This document shows positions 1 through 7,569 of a DNA stretch of 64,000 nucleotides, piece after piece. A program made the position numbers and the translations under genes. Each line of letters begins with the position of its first letter. The stretch's first letter is position 1. Source of the DNA: Alteribacter keqinensis (GTDB taxonomy: Bacteria; Bacillota; Bacilli; Bacillales; Salisediminibacteriaceae); the NCBI RefSeq assembly GCF_003710255.1, contig NZ_RHIB01000004.1, forward strand, positions 181,475-245,474, read 5' to 3'. The notes beneath the pieces are model-generated. The model was not told where the DNA came from. It was given only the letters and a program-made list of their open reading frames with translations, and ran no database searches.

Positions 1-1011
1 GAAGAGGGATCTGCAGATGGAGATAACGGATCTGAGGATGACGCAGCTGTTGAGGAAACAGGAGAACTGGTTGTTTATTCATCCCGTAACGAAACTTTTG
101 TTAACGAACTTCTGGCAAAGTTTGAAGAAGATACAGGCATTGAAGTTCAGGCATTTCACGGTGATGATAATGCAATCAACCGTTTGAAGACAGAGGCAGA
201 AGCTGGAAATATCTCGGCAGACATCTTCATTTCCAACGATGTTGGTGCCCTGGAGCACTTGAAAATGGAAGGACTCCTTCAGGAATCAGATCCTGAGAAT
301 ATCGAATCAATTGATGAAAACTACCGGGCTGACGATAACTCCTGGTTTGCCCTTTCGGCCCGTACACGTGTATTAATGTACAACAAGGACCTTATCTCAG
401 AGGACGAGATGCCGCAAAACATCTGGGATCTTACGGATGAGCAGTATGCAGACGAATTTGCCATTACCCGCGGTGGTAACGGTGGAATGATCGGTCATGT
501 GTCGGCTCTCCGTCAGGAATGGGGAGACGAAAAAACAAGTGAATGGCTGGAGGCAATCAGTGAAAATGCTGGCACCATCCTTGAAGGACACGGAGACATC
601 CGCCGTGCTGTCGGCTCCGGAGAATTCAAATTCGGTCTTGTAAACAACTACTATTATCACCAGCAGCTTCAAGAGCCAACGGACAATAACGTAGGTGTCA
701 TCTATCCCGACCAGGGAGATGATGAAATGGGAGCGGTTGTAAACGCAGCAGGTATTGGTTATATTGCTGACAACCCAAACCAGCACAGCGCTGAAGTTTT
801 CCTGGACTGGATCCTTGAAAACGAAAACCAGCGTGAGTTCTCATATAACTCTCTTGAAGTACCGATTAACCCTGAAGTAGAAGCGGTTGAAGGTGCAGCA
901 TCCATTGATGATTACAAAACCCATGACATGCCGCTGAGTCAGCTTGGTGAGGTGTGGGAAGATACACGTACCTTGATTGAGCAGTCAGGACTCGATCTGG
1001 AAATCCGCTAG
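1..1011 (+). CDS. Iron(III) ABC transporter substrate-binding protein (5' end outside window)
   Basis: The reading frame is open from base 1, so the signal peptide and start codon lie upstream of the window; a TTG at 184 is internal. The visible 336 residues begin with an acidic linker (EEGSADGDNGSEDD), typical of the segment after a lipoprotein cysteine, then the fold start GELVVYSSRNETF. This is the FbpA/AfuA type of ferric-iron binding protein, which captures Fe3+ outside the membrane. The triple tyrosine in LVNNYYYHQQL (bases about 640-670) matches the family's iron-coordinating Tyr-Tyr motif. The matching ATPase and permease genes are probably those at 41973-43037 and 43264-44922, each preceded by a Fur-like box. 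A terminator follows at 1044. The family is confident; the iron substrate rests on the tyrosines. Confidence 0.88.
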   Translation, partial: EEGSADGDNGSEDDAAVEETGELVVYSSRNETFVNELLAKFEEDTGIEVQAFHGDDNAINRLKTEAEAGNISADIFISNDVGALEHLKMEGLLQESDPENIESIDENYRADDNSWFALSARTRVLMYNKDLISEDEMPQNIWDLTDEQYADEFAITRGGNGGMIGHVSALRQEWGDEKTSEWLEAISENAGTILEGHGDIRRAVGSGEFKFGLVNNYYYHQQLQEPTDNNVGVIYPDQGDDEMGAVVNAAGIGYIADNPNQHSAEVFLDWILENENQREFSYNSLEVPINPEVEAVEGAASIDDYKTHDMPLSQLGEVWEDTRTLIEQSGLDLEIR

Positions 1012-1043
1012 ACACTTGAAGTGACATTTCTATTCCCCCTTTT

Positions 1044-1078
1044 AAAACAGGCAGCCATCCGGCTGCCTGTTTTGTTTG
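1044..1078 (+). terminator. Rho-independent terminator of the iron-binding protein gene
   Basis: Thirteen-base arms AAAACAGGCAGCC and GGCTGCCTGTTTT (1044-1056, 1061-1073) enclose a four-base loop, with more T residues after it. Confidence 0.9.
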
Positions 1079-1160
1079 CTTTCCGTACAAAGGAGGGAAC
1101 CGCAGGAAAAGCAGGCTTCATCTAAAGTCCTGGTCCAGGACGAGCTTATTGAGACCTTTA

Positions 1161-1189
1161 TTTACTATTTACAGGAGAGTGGCTATAAT
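1161..1189 (+). promoter_or_regulatory. Sigma-A promoter of the lacI-type gene
   Basis: TTTACT (1161-1166), a 17-base spacer and a perfect TATAAT (1184-1189). Transcription would begin near 1196, so the GTG at 1192 cannot be the start codon and the ATG at 1213 is favoured. Confidence 0.7.
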
Positions 1190-1212
1190 GGGTGCAGAAT
1201 GAGGTGAAAGAG

Positions 1213-2205
1213 ATGGTTACGATTTTGGATATTGCAAAGCTTGCAGATGTGTCCAGAACGACAGTGTCAAGAGTCCTCAACGACTCGGGATATGTAAGTG
1301 AGAAAGCGAGATCCCGGGTTCTCGAAGCGATTGAGCAGACGGGATACATTCCAAGCGAACAGGCGAAATCCCTGCGGACAAAAAAAACGAAGGTTATCGG
1401 CGTGATCCTGCCGAAGATCAGTACGGAAACAGCGAGCAGAGTGGTGAATGGGATTGACGATATTTTAAGAGAAAAGGGATACCAGATTCTTTTATCCAAT
1501 GCCAACCTTCAGGTAGACAAGGAAATTGAACAGATGAAGCTTCTTGAGAGCAGACGGGTTGATGGGATCATCCTCCTGGCTACGAATATCCAACAGAAAC
1601 TTCTCAGTGCCATAAAGGAATTGAAGGTTCCCCTCGTTGCACTCGGCCAGGATATCCCGGATGTCCCGTCAGTCGTTTATGATGATTATCACGCAGCGAA
1701 AGACCTTACGAATGCCATTATTGACCGGGGTCATAAACGAATCGGTTTCATCGGGGTCCCGGAAACAGACCGTGCTGTCGGATATCTCAGGAAAGAAGGC
1801 TACCTCGATGCTATGAATGAAAAAGGTCTGGCTGTTGAGAAGTCTTGGATTCAAAAAGGGAAGTTTGACATTGAATCAGGCAGGCGTGCGATGAAAAGGA
1901 TCCTTTCTGAGAGCAAGGAGGTTCCCACAGCCACTTTTGCCGTAACAGACCGTCTGGCCATAGGTGCCATGGAGTTTTTAAAAGAACAGCATATTTCTGT
2001 CCCTGACGAAATGGCTATGGCCGGTATAGGCGCATCTGAAATTTCCTCGTATATTACGCCTCCCCTGACTACAGTGGATTACAATAATGAAAATGCGGGA
2101 ATGGAAACTGCAAAGCTGCTCCTTGAAAAAATTAACGGTAATGCAGGTAAAATGAGAAAATTATCGATGGACTATAGACTTATGATAAGAGATAGTTTAA
2201 GATAA
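1213..2205 (+). CDS. LacI-family transcriptional regulator, probably of the adjacent sugar PTS gene
   Basis: A 330-residue protein with an N-terminal LacI helix-turn-helix (TILDIAKLADVSRTTVSRVL, residues 3-22), the hinge helix region, and a periplasmic-binding-protein-like sensor domain (VIGVILPKI onward, RGHKRIGFIG, and TTVDYNNENAG near the C terminus). The ATG at 1213 is chosen because it has GAGGTG seven bases upstream and starts with the family's usual MVTI; a longer GTG start at 1192 lies upstream of the expected transcription start. It should repress the PTS gene at 2338 by binding the palindrome at 2253-2266 and release it when a sugar or sugar phosphate binds. The ligand cannot be read from sequence; sucrose is the guess from the neighbour (ScrR/SacR-like). 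Confidence 0.88.
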   Translation: MVTILDIAKLADVSRTTVSRVLNDSGYVSEKARSRVLEAIEQTGYIPSEQAKSLRTKKTKVIGVILPKISTETASRVVNGIDDILREKGYQILLSNANLQVDKEIEQMKLLESRRVDGIILLATNIQQKLLSAIKELKVPLVALGQDIPDVPSVVYDDYHAAKDLTNAIIDRGHKRIGFIGVPETDRAVGYLRKEGYLDAMNEKGLAVEKSWIQKGKFDIESGRRAMKRILSESKEVPTATFAVTDRLAIGAMEFLKEQHISVPDEMAMAGIGASEISSYITPPLTTVDYNNENAGMETAKLLLEKINGNAGKMRKLSMDYRLMIRDSLR

Positions 2206-2209
2206 TTTA

Positions 2210-2236
2210 TGGAATCGATTACATTAATCGCTTCCA
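2210..2236 (+). promoter_or_regulatory. Imperfect inverted repeat after the lacI gene (terminator or second operator)
   Basis: TGGAATCGATT and AATCGCTTCCA can form an 11-bp stem with one mismatch around ACATT. The arms resemble the operator at 2253, so this could be a second regulator site as well as a weak terminator. Confidence 0.5.
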
Positions 2237-2252
2237 TTGCTTTTAATCATTG

Positions 2253-2266
2253 TGGAATCGATTCCA
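2253..2266 (+). promoter_or_regulatory. LacI-family operator palindrome upstream of the PTS gene
   Basis: TGGAATCGATTCCA is a perfect 14-bp palindrome with the central CG typical of LacI/GalR sites. It also fits the loose CcpA cre pattern TGNNANCGNTNNCA, so catabolite control is an alternative reading. It lies 72 bases before the PTS start codon. Confidence 0.7.
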
Positions 2267-2337
2267 TAATGCACATACTTCCTGAATGGAACATAAAGAA
2301 TTGGACATAATTTCAATGAGAGGAAAGGGGTTTAACC

Positions 2338-3741
2338 ATGTCAGAAAATCGTAAAATTGCAGAAGAACTGATTGAAGCGATCGGCGGAAAAGAAAACATT
2401 GATTCCGTTGCTCACTGTGCTACGCGGTTGCGCATCATGGTCAATGATAAGGAAAAGATTGATCAGAAAAGAGTAGAAGAGATTGATAAGGTCAAGGGAG
2501 CTTTCTATAACTCCGGTCAGTACCAGGTTATTTTCGGTACAGGAACAGTCAACAGAATTCACGAAGAGGTCATAAACCTCGGTGCTTCCGAGTCTTCCAA
2601 AGGGGAGCAGAAAGAGCAGCAGAAAAAGCAGGGGAATGCTTTCCAGCGGGCAATCCGTACGTTTGGTGATGTGTTTGTACCGATTATCCCGGTTCTTGTT
2701 GCAACAGGTTTATTTATGGGTCTTCGCGGCCTGCTTACCCAGGAAGAAATCCTGGCTGTTTTTGGCCTGGCACCTGAAGATATTTCGGAAAACTTTCTGT
2801 TATTCACACAAGTATTAACAGACACTGCATTTGCCTTTCTGCCGGCGCTTGTAGCCTGGTCGGCGTTCAGAGTATTCGGAGGAAGTCCGATCATCGGTAT
2901 TGTCCTTGGTCTGATGCTTGTGAGTCCGGCACTTCCTAACGCCTGGGATGTTGCGGAGAACCCGGATCTTGCATTAGAATTCCTCGGCTTTATCCCGGTT
3001 ATCGGATATCAAGGGTCTGTACTTCCAGCCTTCATTGCCGGTTTTGTAGGTGCGAAGCTTGAGAGATGGATTCGAAAGCGTGTACCGGAAGCACTGGACT
3101 TGATTCTTACACCTTTCCTGACGTTACTGATTATGATCACACTTGCTCTGTTTATTATCGGACCTGTCTTCCACGCAGTGGAAGCTGCAGTTATGGCAGC
3201 AACGACAGCACTGTTGAACATGCCGTTCGGTATCAGTGGTCTGATCATTGGTGGACTTCACCAGATTATCGTTATTACAGGTGTGCACCACATCTTTAAC
3301 TTCCTTGAAATTCAGTTGTTAAACGAGCTTGCAGAAAACCCGTTTAACGCTATTATCTCCTGTGCGATTGCCGCACAGGGTGCAGCTGCGCTGGCAGTAG
3401 GGTTAAAAACAAAATCCAAGAAACTTAAAGCGTTGGCACTGCCGTCATCATTCTCCGCTTTCCTGGGTATTACCGAGCCTGCAATCTTCGGTGTAAACCT
3501 TCGATATATGAAACCTTTTATTATGGGTCTTGTAGGCGGAGCGGCAGGAGGATTCTTCGCCTCACTTGTAGGACTGGCTGGTTCAGGAATGGCTGTAACC
3601 GTTATACCGGGAACACTTCTCTACCTGGGGCCTGAGATCTTCTTCTACCTCCTTGCAAACCTTATTGCAGCAGGTGTTGCGTTCACACTGACGTACCTAT
3701 TTGGCTTTACTGATAAAATGAAAGAAGAAATGGATAGCTAA
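2338..3741 (+). CDS. PTS EIIBC permease, sucrose/beta-glucoside type
   Basis: A 467-residue membrane protein that imports and phosphorylates a sugar using phosphate from the general PTS. The N-terminal EIIB domain (about residues 1-85) carries the phosphorylation cysteine in VAHCATRLRI (Cys27) and the GQYQVIFGTGTVN segment. A polar linker leads to the EIIC domain of about ten membrane segments, with the conserved GITEPAIFG motif. No EIIA domain is fused, so a free glucose-type EIIA must serve it. The motif TGVHHIFNFLEIQLL resembles sucrose and trehalose permeases; sucrose is likelier, but no hydrolase or fructokinase gene is adjacent. The start has GAAAGGGG upstream. Confidence 0.88.
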   Translation: MSENRKIAEELIEAIGGKENIDSVAHCATRLRIMVNDKEKIDQKRVEEIDKVKGAFYNSGQYQVIFGTGTVNRIHEEVINLGASESSKGEQKEQQKKQGNAFQRAIRTFGDVFVPIIPVLVATGLFMGLRGLLTQEEILAVFGLAPEDISENFLLFTQVLTDTAFAFLPALVAWSAFRVFGGSPIIGIVLGLMLVSPALPNAWDVAENPDLALEFLGFIPVIGYQGSVLPAFIAGFVGAKLERWIRKRVPEALDLILTPFLTLLIMITLALFIIGPVFHAVEAAVMAATTALLNMPFGISGLIIGGLHQIIVITGVHHIFNFLEIQLLNELAENPFNAIISCAIAAQGAAALAVGLKTKSKKLKALALPSSFSAFLGITEPAIFGVNLRYMKPFIMGLVGGAAGGFFASLVGLAGSGMAVTVIPGTLLYLGPEIFFYLLANLIAAGVAFTLTYLFGFTDKMKEEMDS

Positions 3742-3753
3742 GTGTAAAATGCT

Positions 3754-3800
3754 AAGGTGTCTCGAAAAGTCTGCCACAGACTTCGAGGCACCTTTTTCTT
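3754..3800 (+). terminator. Terminator of the PTS gene
   Basis: A long inverted repeat (AAGGTGTCTCGAA...AGTCTG against CAGACTTCGAGGCACCTT) is followed by TTTTTCTTTG. Confidence 0.88.
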
Positions 3801-3921
3801 TGTTTTACTGCCCGGTCAGTTGGGATGATTAAATGGATGGGGAGGCTAATGTTCACAGTGTTTTATACAAAATTATGGAAATAAAAGTATGGGCAAAGAG
3901 GGAAGAGGACATCCTGCTAAA

Positions 3922-3943
3922 GAATGTTCTTTTTATAACATTC
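3922..3943 (+). promoter_or_regulatory. Inverted repeat with SinR-like box upstream of the sinR-like gene
   Basis: GAATGTT (3922-3928) and AACATTC (3937-3943) form an inverted repeat. It overlaps GTTCTTT, which fits the published SinR box GTTCTYT. Confidence 0.45.
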
Positions 3944-3950
3944 AGTTTCC

Positions 3951-4018
3951 TATATCGAACAAGAAAGGATAGACAAATCGTATTTTGTTCGATATAATGA
4001 ACCAAATCGAATGTTCGA
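3951..4018 (+). promoter_or_regulatory. Promoter flanked and overlapped by TCGAAC/GTTCGA operators
   Basis: The promoter TAGACA (3970-3975), 17 bases, TATAAT (3993-3998) is near consensus. A perfect 12-bp inverted repeat, TATATCGAACAA (3951-3962) and TTGTTCGATATA (3985-3996), brackets it, the right arm covering the -10 box. A third TCGAATGTTCGA site lies at 4007-4018, downstream of the expected start. This layout suggests repression, perhaps autoregulation. Confidence 0.65.
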
Positions 4019-4041
4019 GCTAAGGCGGTGAATAGATACGC

Positions 4042-4404
4042 ATGGGAGAAGTCGGAAATCGTATAAAGAAATATCGTCTCAGAAAAGGCTACTCAATATC
4101 ACGACTGGCTGAAGAGAGCGGAATAGCGAAATCTTATATCAGCTTCCTGGAGCGTGATCAACGTAAGAATCCATCCGTAGAGACGTTGAAGAAACTTTCC
4201 AAAGTACTGAAGATTCCACTTGAACTGTTAATGGTAGACGAAGAGAGAGAATCGATTCTTGAAGTATTGGACGACGAGTGGCTCGGACTTATCAAGGAAG
4301 CAAAAGAGAGCGGTGTGAGTAAAGAAGAGGTAAGAAACTACATCAGGTTTATTCAGTATAACAAATGGCACGACAATAAAGATTCCAAAAATCCGGAAAA
4401 GTAA
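4042..4404 (+). CDS. sinR: SinR-like biofilm/transition-state regulator
   Basis: A 120-residue protein with an XRE-type helix-turn-helix (residues about 5-60, RIKKYRLRKGYSISRLAEES) and a C-terminal SinR/SinI dimerisation segment (LDDEWLGLIKEAKESGVSKEEVRNYI). This is the architecture of Bacillus SinR, which represses matrix genes and tetramerises through the C-terminal helices; in B. subtilis the antagonist SinI has only that segment. No sinI-like gene is adjacent, so control here may rely on the palindromes upstream or an unlinked partner. SlrR is a possible alternative because it has the same architecture. The spacer 3742-4041 holds the PTS terminator and these operators. Confidence 0.82.
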   Translation: MGEVGNRIKKYRLRKGYSISRLAEESGIAKSYISFLERDQRKNPSVETLKKLSKVLKIPLELLMVDEERESILEVLDDEWLGLIKEAKESGVSKEEVRNYIRFIQYNKWHDNKDSKNPEK

Positions 4405-4406
4405 CT

Positions 4407-4440
4407 CCCCCTTAAAACGAAAGTGTAAAGGGGGTTTATT
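4407..4440 (+). terminator. Terminator of the sinR-like gene
   Basis: CCCCCTT (4407-4413) pairs with AAGGGGG (4428-4434), followed by TTTATTTTT. Confidence 0.75.
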
Positions 4441-4621
4441 TTTATTGTTTTTGCCCGGTTAATAATGAAAAATAAATGATATTGCCGAATTGTGCTCTGT
4501 TGAATAAACGTTTGTTTAAACAGGAAATATTCGATTCTTATAAGCATCAAATGTTAAAAAGCACTGTGTTTTACCAAGTGCCGGAGTTCTAATTATCTGG
4601 TTTGAGATATGACGGCTCAAT

Positions 4622-4682
4622 GTTAAGAATTCATGGGTGAATATTAACAATTTCCGGAATTTCCGGATTTATGTTAAGGATT
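4622..4682. repeat. Short 21-bp-phased repeat with GTTAAGAATT core
   Basis: GTTAAGAATT at 4622 is followed exactly 21 bases later by ATTAACAATT (4643), and GTTAAGGATT lies at 4673 (30 bases on). It sits in the 370-base gene-free gap between the convergent sinR-like and BCCT genes. The same core at the same 21-base step recurs at 35370. Confidence 0.5.
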
Positions 4683-4735
4683 CCAGCTCTCCCGGAAGAA
4701 ATCAAACACGACTCTTTGTGCACCTGTACACGCAC

Positions 4736-4773
4736 AAAAAGACCCCATCCTGAATGGATGGAGACACCTTTTT
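4736..4773 (-). terminator. Terminator of the BCCT transporter gene
   Basis: On the minus strand AAAAAGGTGTCTCCATCC pairs with GGATGGGGTC, followed by TTTTT. Confidence 0.75.
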
Positions 4774-4774
4774 G

Positions 4775-6607
4775 CTATTTTTTATCTTCAGGATCAACGT
4801 CCGGTTTCTTCGGTTCGCTCTCAGGCGTTTCAAGCTCTCCGTTTAACTGGTCGCCCAGATCTTCCCGAAGATCTTCGTAGACACGTTCTTTAAATTCTTC
4901 GTATACTTCTTCCTTAATATCTTCATAGACTTCTTCTTTTATATCATCGTATACTTCTTCTTTAATGTCTTCATACATGTCTTCTTTCAGGTCTTCATAG
5001 ACACGGTCTTTCATGTTGTCATGCATGTCACCGTATACTTCTTCTTTTACGCGCTTAGTCTGACGTTTGGAGCGGCGTTTCTGTTCCACTTTTATGTCCC
5101 GTCCCATCATGATCAATAACGAGAAGATCATAACAACCATAATGATTGCAAATGGGAGGGCTGCCACAATGGAGGCAGTTTGCAGGCCTTCCAATCCGCC
5201 GCTGATTAATAGCACACTTGCTGTCCCGGCAATCAGGAAGCCCCAGATTACTTTTACGGAAAGGCGTGGCTCAAGGCTGCCGTTACTTGTCATTGCACCA
5301 AGGACATACGAAGCGGAATCTGCTGATGTAATAAAGAAGATCAGAATCAGCAGTACAGCCAGGGCACTCATAATCATTCCCAAAGGCAACTCACCTAATG
5401 TTGCGAAAAGAGCTACCTCTACATTATCAAGGACAAGGTCACCGAGCTGGTCGTTACCGCCGATAATCATATCCAGTGCCGTTCCGCCGAACGCGGTGAA
5501 CCAGATTGCTCCAAGTAAAGAAGGAACAATTAACACCCCGGCAACAAACTCACGGATTGTACGTCCGCGGGAGATTCTTGCGATGAAAATACCCATAAAC
5601 GGAGCCCAGGAAATATGCCATGCCCAGAAGAAAATCGTATAGGTCCCAAGCCATTCACCTTCTCCAAAAGGATCAAGATCGAGACTCATTTGGGTTACAT
5701 TTGCTAAGTACCCGCCAATTGTCGTTACAACGCTTTCGGCGATGAAAAGTGTTGGTCCCATTGCAATGACAAAGATGAGCAGGATCGCTGCGATTGTTAA
5801 GTTGATTATACTTAAAATACGGATTCCTTTGTTTACTCCGGTAGCAGCGGAGAAAATAAACAAAATCGTTACAATAAAGATAATCACAAAGTTAGTAAAT
5901 CCGGTATTGGGAATCGCACCGTCGGTTAAGTATGAGAGTCCCCCTGTAATTTGCATGGCACTTAAACCAAATGTTGTCGCAACCCCTGTTGAAGTAGCGA
6001 GTACAGCCAGCGTATCGATACCTTTTCCAAACGCTCCTTGTGTTCGGTCTCCTAACAGAGGCTGGAAGGCAGAGCTGATAAGTGCAGGCTGATCTTTTCT
6101 AAACTGTACATAACCAAGTGTCAGAGCAACCAGAGAGAAAATGGCCCAAGGATGGAGTGCCCAGTGAAAAACCGCATAGCGCAGGCCTGCATCAGCCTGA
6201 GAGGCCATGTCTGCATTTGCAAAATCCGGGTGGGGATCCAGATAGTAAAGAGCGGGCTCTGCCACACCCCAGAAAACAAATCCTACACCGATACCGGCTG
6301 AGAAAAGCATGCCGATCCAGGTGTAAAAACTATATTCAGGTCTCTCATCAGGTTTTCCAAGCCTCAGTCTTCCAAACGGACTAATGGCTAAAAAGAGTAC
6401 AAAAGCGATGAAAAAGGCTGTGGAAAGCATGTAGAACCAGCCGAAGTTATCGAGTGTAAAGCCTAAGGCCTCCCCTGAAAATGCGTCCAGTGACGCCGGA
6501 CCAAGGGCACCCCATAATACGAAAAGGGCTACCAATGTTGCTGAGATGTAGAAAACAATACTAGGTTTCTTCGTTTCGTATTGGTATTTGCTCACATTTA
6601 GGTTCAT
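4775..6607 (-). CDS. BCCT-family glycine betaine/choline-type transporter with octapeptide-repeat tail
   Basis: A 610-residue secondary transporter with about 12 membrane helices. The family signature is clear (GIGVGFVFWGVAEPALYY, then FHWALHPWAIFSLVAL and FFWAWHISWAPFMG, whose tryptophans form the substrate-binding and transport core). Members import glycine betaine, choline or similar osmolytes with sodium, fitting a salt-stressed organism. The ATG at 6607 follows GGAGAAAGG; a TTG at 6640 would place the AAAGGAGG inside the gene. The cytoplasmic C terminus has six consecutive eight-residue units of the form YEDIKEEV (residues about 537-584) after an arginine/lysine-rich stretch, then an acidic end. 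The related OpuD and BetP proteins sense osmotic state through their tails; a similar role here is inference. OpuD-like is the best guess. Confidence 0.9.
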   Translation of the reverse strand: MNLNVSKYQYETKKPSIVFYISATLVALFVLWGALGPASLDAFSGEALGFTLDNFGWFYMLSTAFFIAFVLFLAISPFGRLRLGKPDERPEYSFYTWIGMLFSAGIGVGFVFWGVAEPALYYLDPHPDFANADMASQADAGLRYAVFHWALHPWAIFSLVALTLGYVQFRKDQPALISSAFQPLLGDRTQGAFGKGIDTLAVLATSTGVATTFGLSAMQITGGLSYLTDGAIPNTGFTNFVIIFIVTILFIFSAATGVNKGIRILSIINLTIAAILLIFVIAMGPTLFIAESVVTTIGGYLANVTQMSLDLDPFGEGEWLGTYTIFFWAWHISWAPFMGIFIARISRGRTIREFVAGVLIVPSLLGAIWFTAFGGTALDMIIGGNDQLGDLVLDNVEVALFATLGELPLGMIMSALAVLLILIFFITSADSASYVLGAMTSNGSLEPRLSVKVIWGFLIAGTASVLLISGGLEGLQTASIVAALPFAIIMVVMIFSLLIMMGRDIKVEQKRRSKRQTKRVKEEVYGDMHDNMKDRVYEDLKEDMYEDIKEEVYDDIKEEVYEDIKEEVYEEFKERVYEDLREDLGDQLNGELETPESEPKKPDVDPEDKK

Positions 6608-6714
6608 CCGGAACCTTTCTCCGGATGGTCCTCCTTTCAAAATTCTGAAGTAATGACGATATCAAACAATTGCGATTCCGTAAAGAAAGATGCATAAAAA
6701 ATCCTTATTCCTAC

Positions 6715-6740
6715 TTTCCCCTAAACTTTAGAAATCAAAC
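6715..6740 (-). promoter_or_regulatory. Possible sigma-B promoter of the BCCT gene
   Basis: Minus-strand GTTTGA, a 14-base spacer, GGGAAA. This resembles GTTTAA-N13/14-GGGTAT, about 108 bases before the start codon. Stress control of an osmolyte transporter would make sense, but the match is only moderate. Confidence 0.4.
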
Positions 6741-6826
6741 TAATTGATTGGCAGGGAAGGGGATGGGCGTTGCAGGAAAATAGATTTACAAAGTCACTGA
6801 GTGGATTAAAACCCCAAAATAAAAAA

Positions 6827-6884
6827 GCCCTGTGAACCAGTTGACAGGCGGGGGCTAATCAACGTACTGTTCACAGGGCCTATT
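6827..6884 (-). terminator. Terminator of the sortase operon (long loop)
   Basis: GCCCTGTGAAC (6827-6837) and GTTCACAGGGC (6869-6879) form perfect 11-bp arms; minus-strand T residues follow the distal arm. The 31-base loop holds a smaller GTTGA/TCAAC repeat. Confidence 0.8.
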
Positions 6885-6897
6885 TGGTTACCCGGAT

Positions 6898-7569
6898 TCA
6901 GGACTGTTTCAGTTCTGTATAAACAACCAGGCGCTCACGGTGGGTACGCTGTTCCCGGTCAAATTCCCCGGTACACGTTATCAGGTTCAAACGCTGGCTG
7001 TTTGTGTAGCCGAAAATCTGTTTGAGAGGTGCATTTTCATAGGGGTAACTCTCCATCATTTTCACTTCAAAAACGAGAATCTCATCTTTCCCGTAAACAA
7101 TGACTTCATCACCTACATTCAGGTCTTTTAAATCAAAGAAAACAGCGGGGCCGGTGTAGTCATCCACGTGTCCGGCCAGAACCGCGTTGCCACGGGCACC
7201 GGGTTTAGCTCCACGGTTGTACCAGCCGACGGTTTTGCCATCATCAGGCACGTCCATGCCCCCTGTTTCTGTGAGACCAAGAGACTCAATATCAGCAGTT
7301 ATATTTAAAGAAGGAATTTCAATTGAAGCAGGCTCAATGCCGGTGACTGCAACACTTTGAACAGGCTCCGCACCTTCAGGGTCCTCGCTTTGTTCGGGCG
7401 TTTCAGCAGGTTGGACAAGCTGTTCCTCTTCTTCGCTCTGTTCAGTGGCTTCTGCTTCGGGAAAAGAGGAAACCCCCTCTCCAGTTTCTCCAGAAGAAGG
7501 GTCCCCGGTTCCACACGCTGTTATCAATGCGAGGAGAACAGCGAAGGGAAAGAGTTTATTGATTTTCAA
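6898..7569 (-). CDS. Class F sortase with lipoprotein signal
   Basis: A cysteine transpeptidase predicted to attach surface proteins. From the TTG at 7569 the protein is 223 residues. It starts MKINKLFPFAVLLALITAC, a lipoprotein signal with lipobox cysteine 19, then an acidic, proline-rich spacer to about residue 75 and the sortase barrel. Catalytic residues are visible: His134 in LAGHVD, Cys199 in LITCTGEF and Arg213 in HRERLVVY. The TTG is chosen because it gives a textbook signal peptide; it overlaps the upstream gene by 14 bases, implying translational coupling. A longer frame to 7620 has no signal at its start. A lipid-anchored sortase is unusual, since most are held by a membrane helix. 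The likely substrate is the upstream DUF4397 protein. Confidence 0.87.
   Translation of the reverse strand: MKINKLFPFAVLLALITACGTGDPSSGETGEGVSSFPEAEATEQSEEEEQLVQPAETPEQSEDPEGAEPVQSVAVTGIEPASIEIPSLNITADIESLGLTETGGMDVPDDGKTVGWYNRGAKPGARGNAVLAGHVDDYTGPAVFFDLKDLNVGDEVIVYGKDEILVFEVKMMESYPYENAPLKQIFGYTNSQRLNLITCTGEFDREQRTHRERLVVYTELKQS

Noticed and set aside
4007..4018. LexA (SOS) box upstream of the sinR-like gene
   Set aside because: The site has the wrong half-site spacing and order for CGAAC-N4-GTTCG, and the gene is not an SOS gene.
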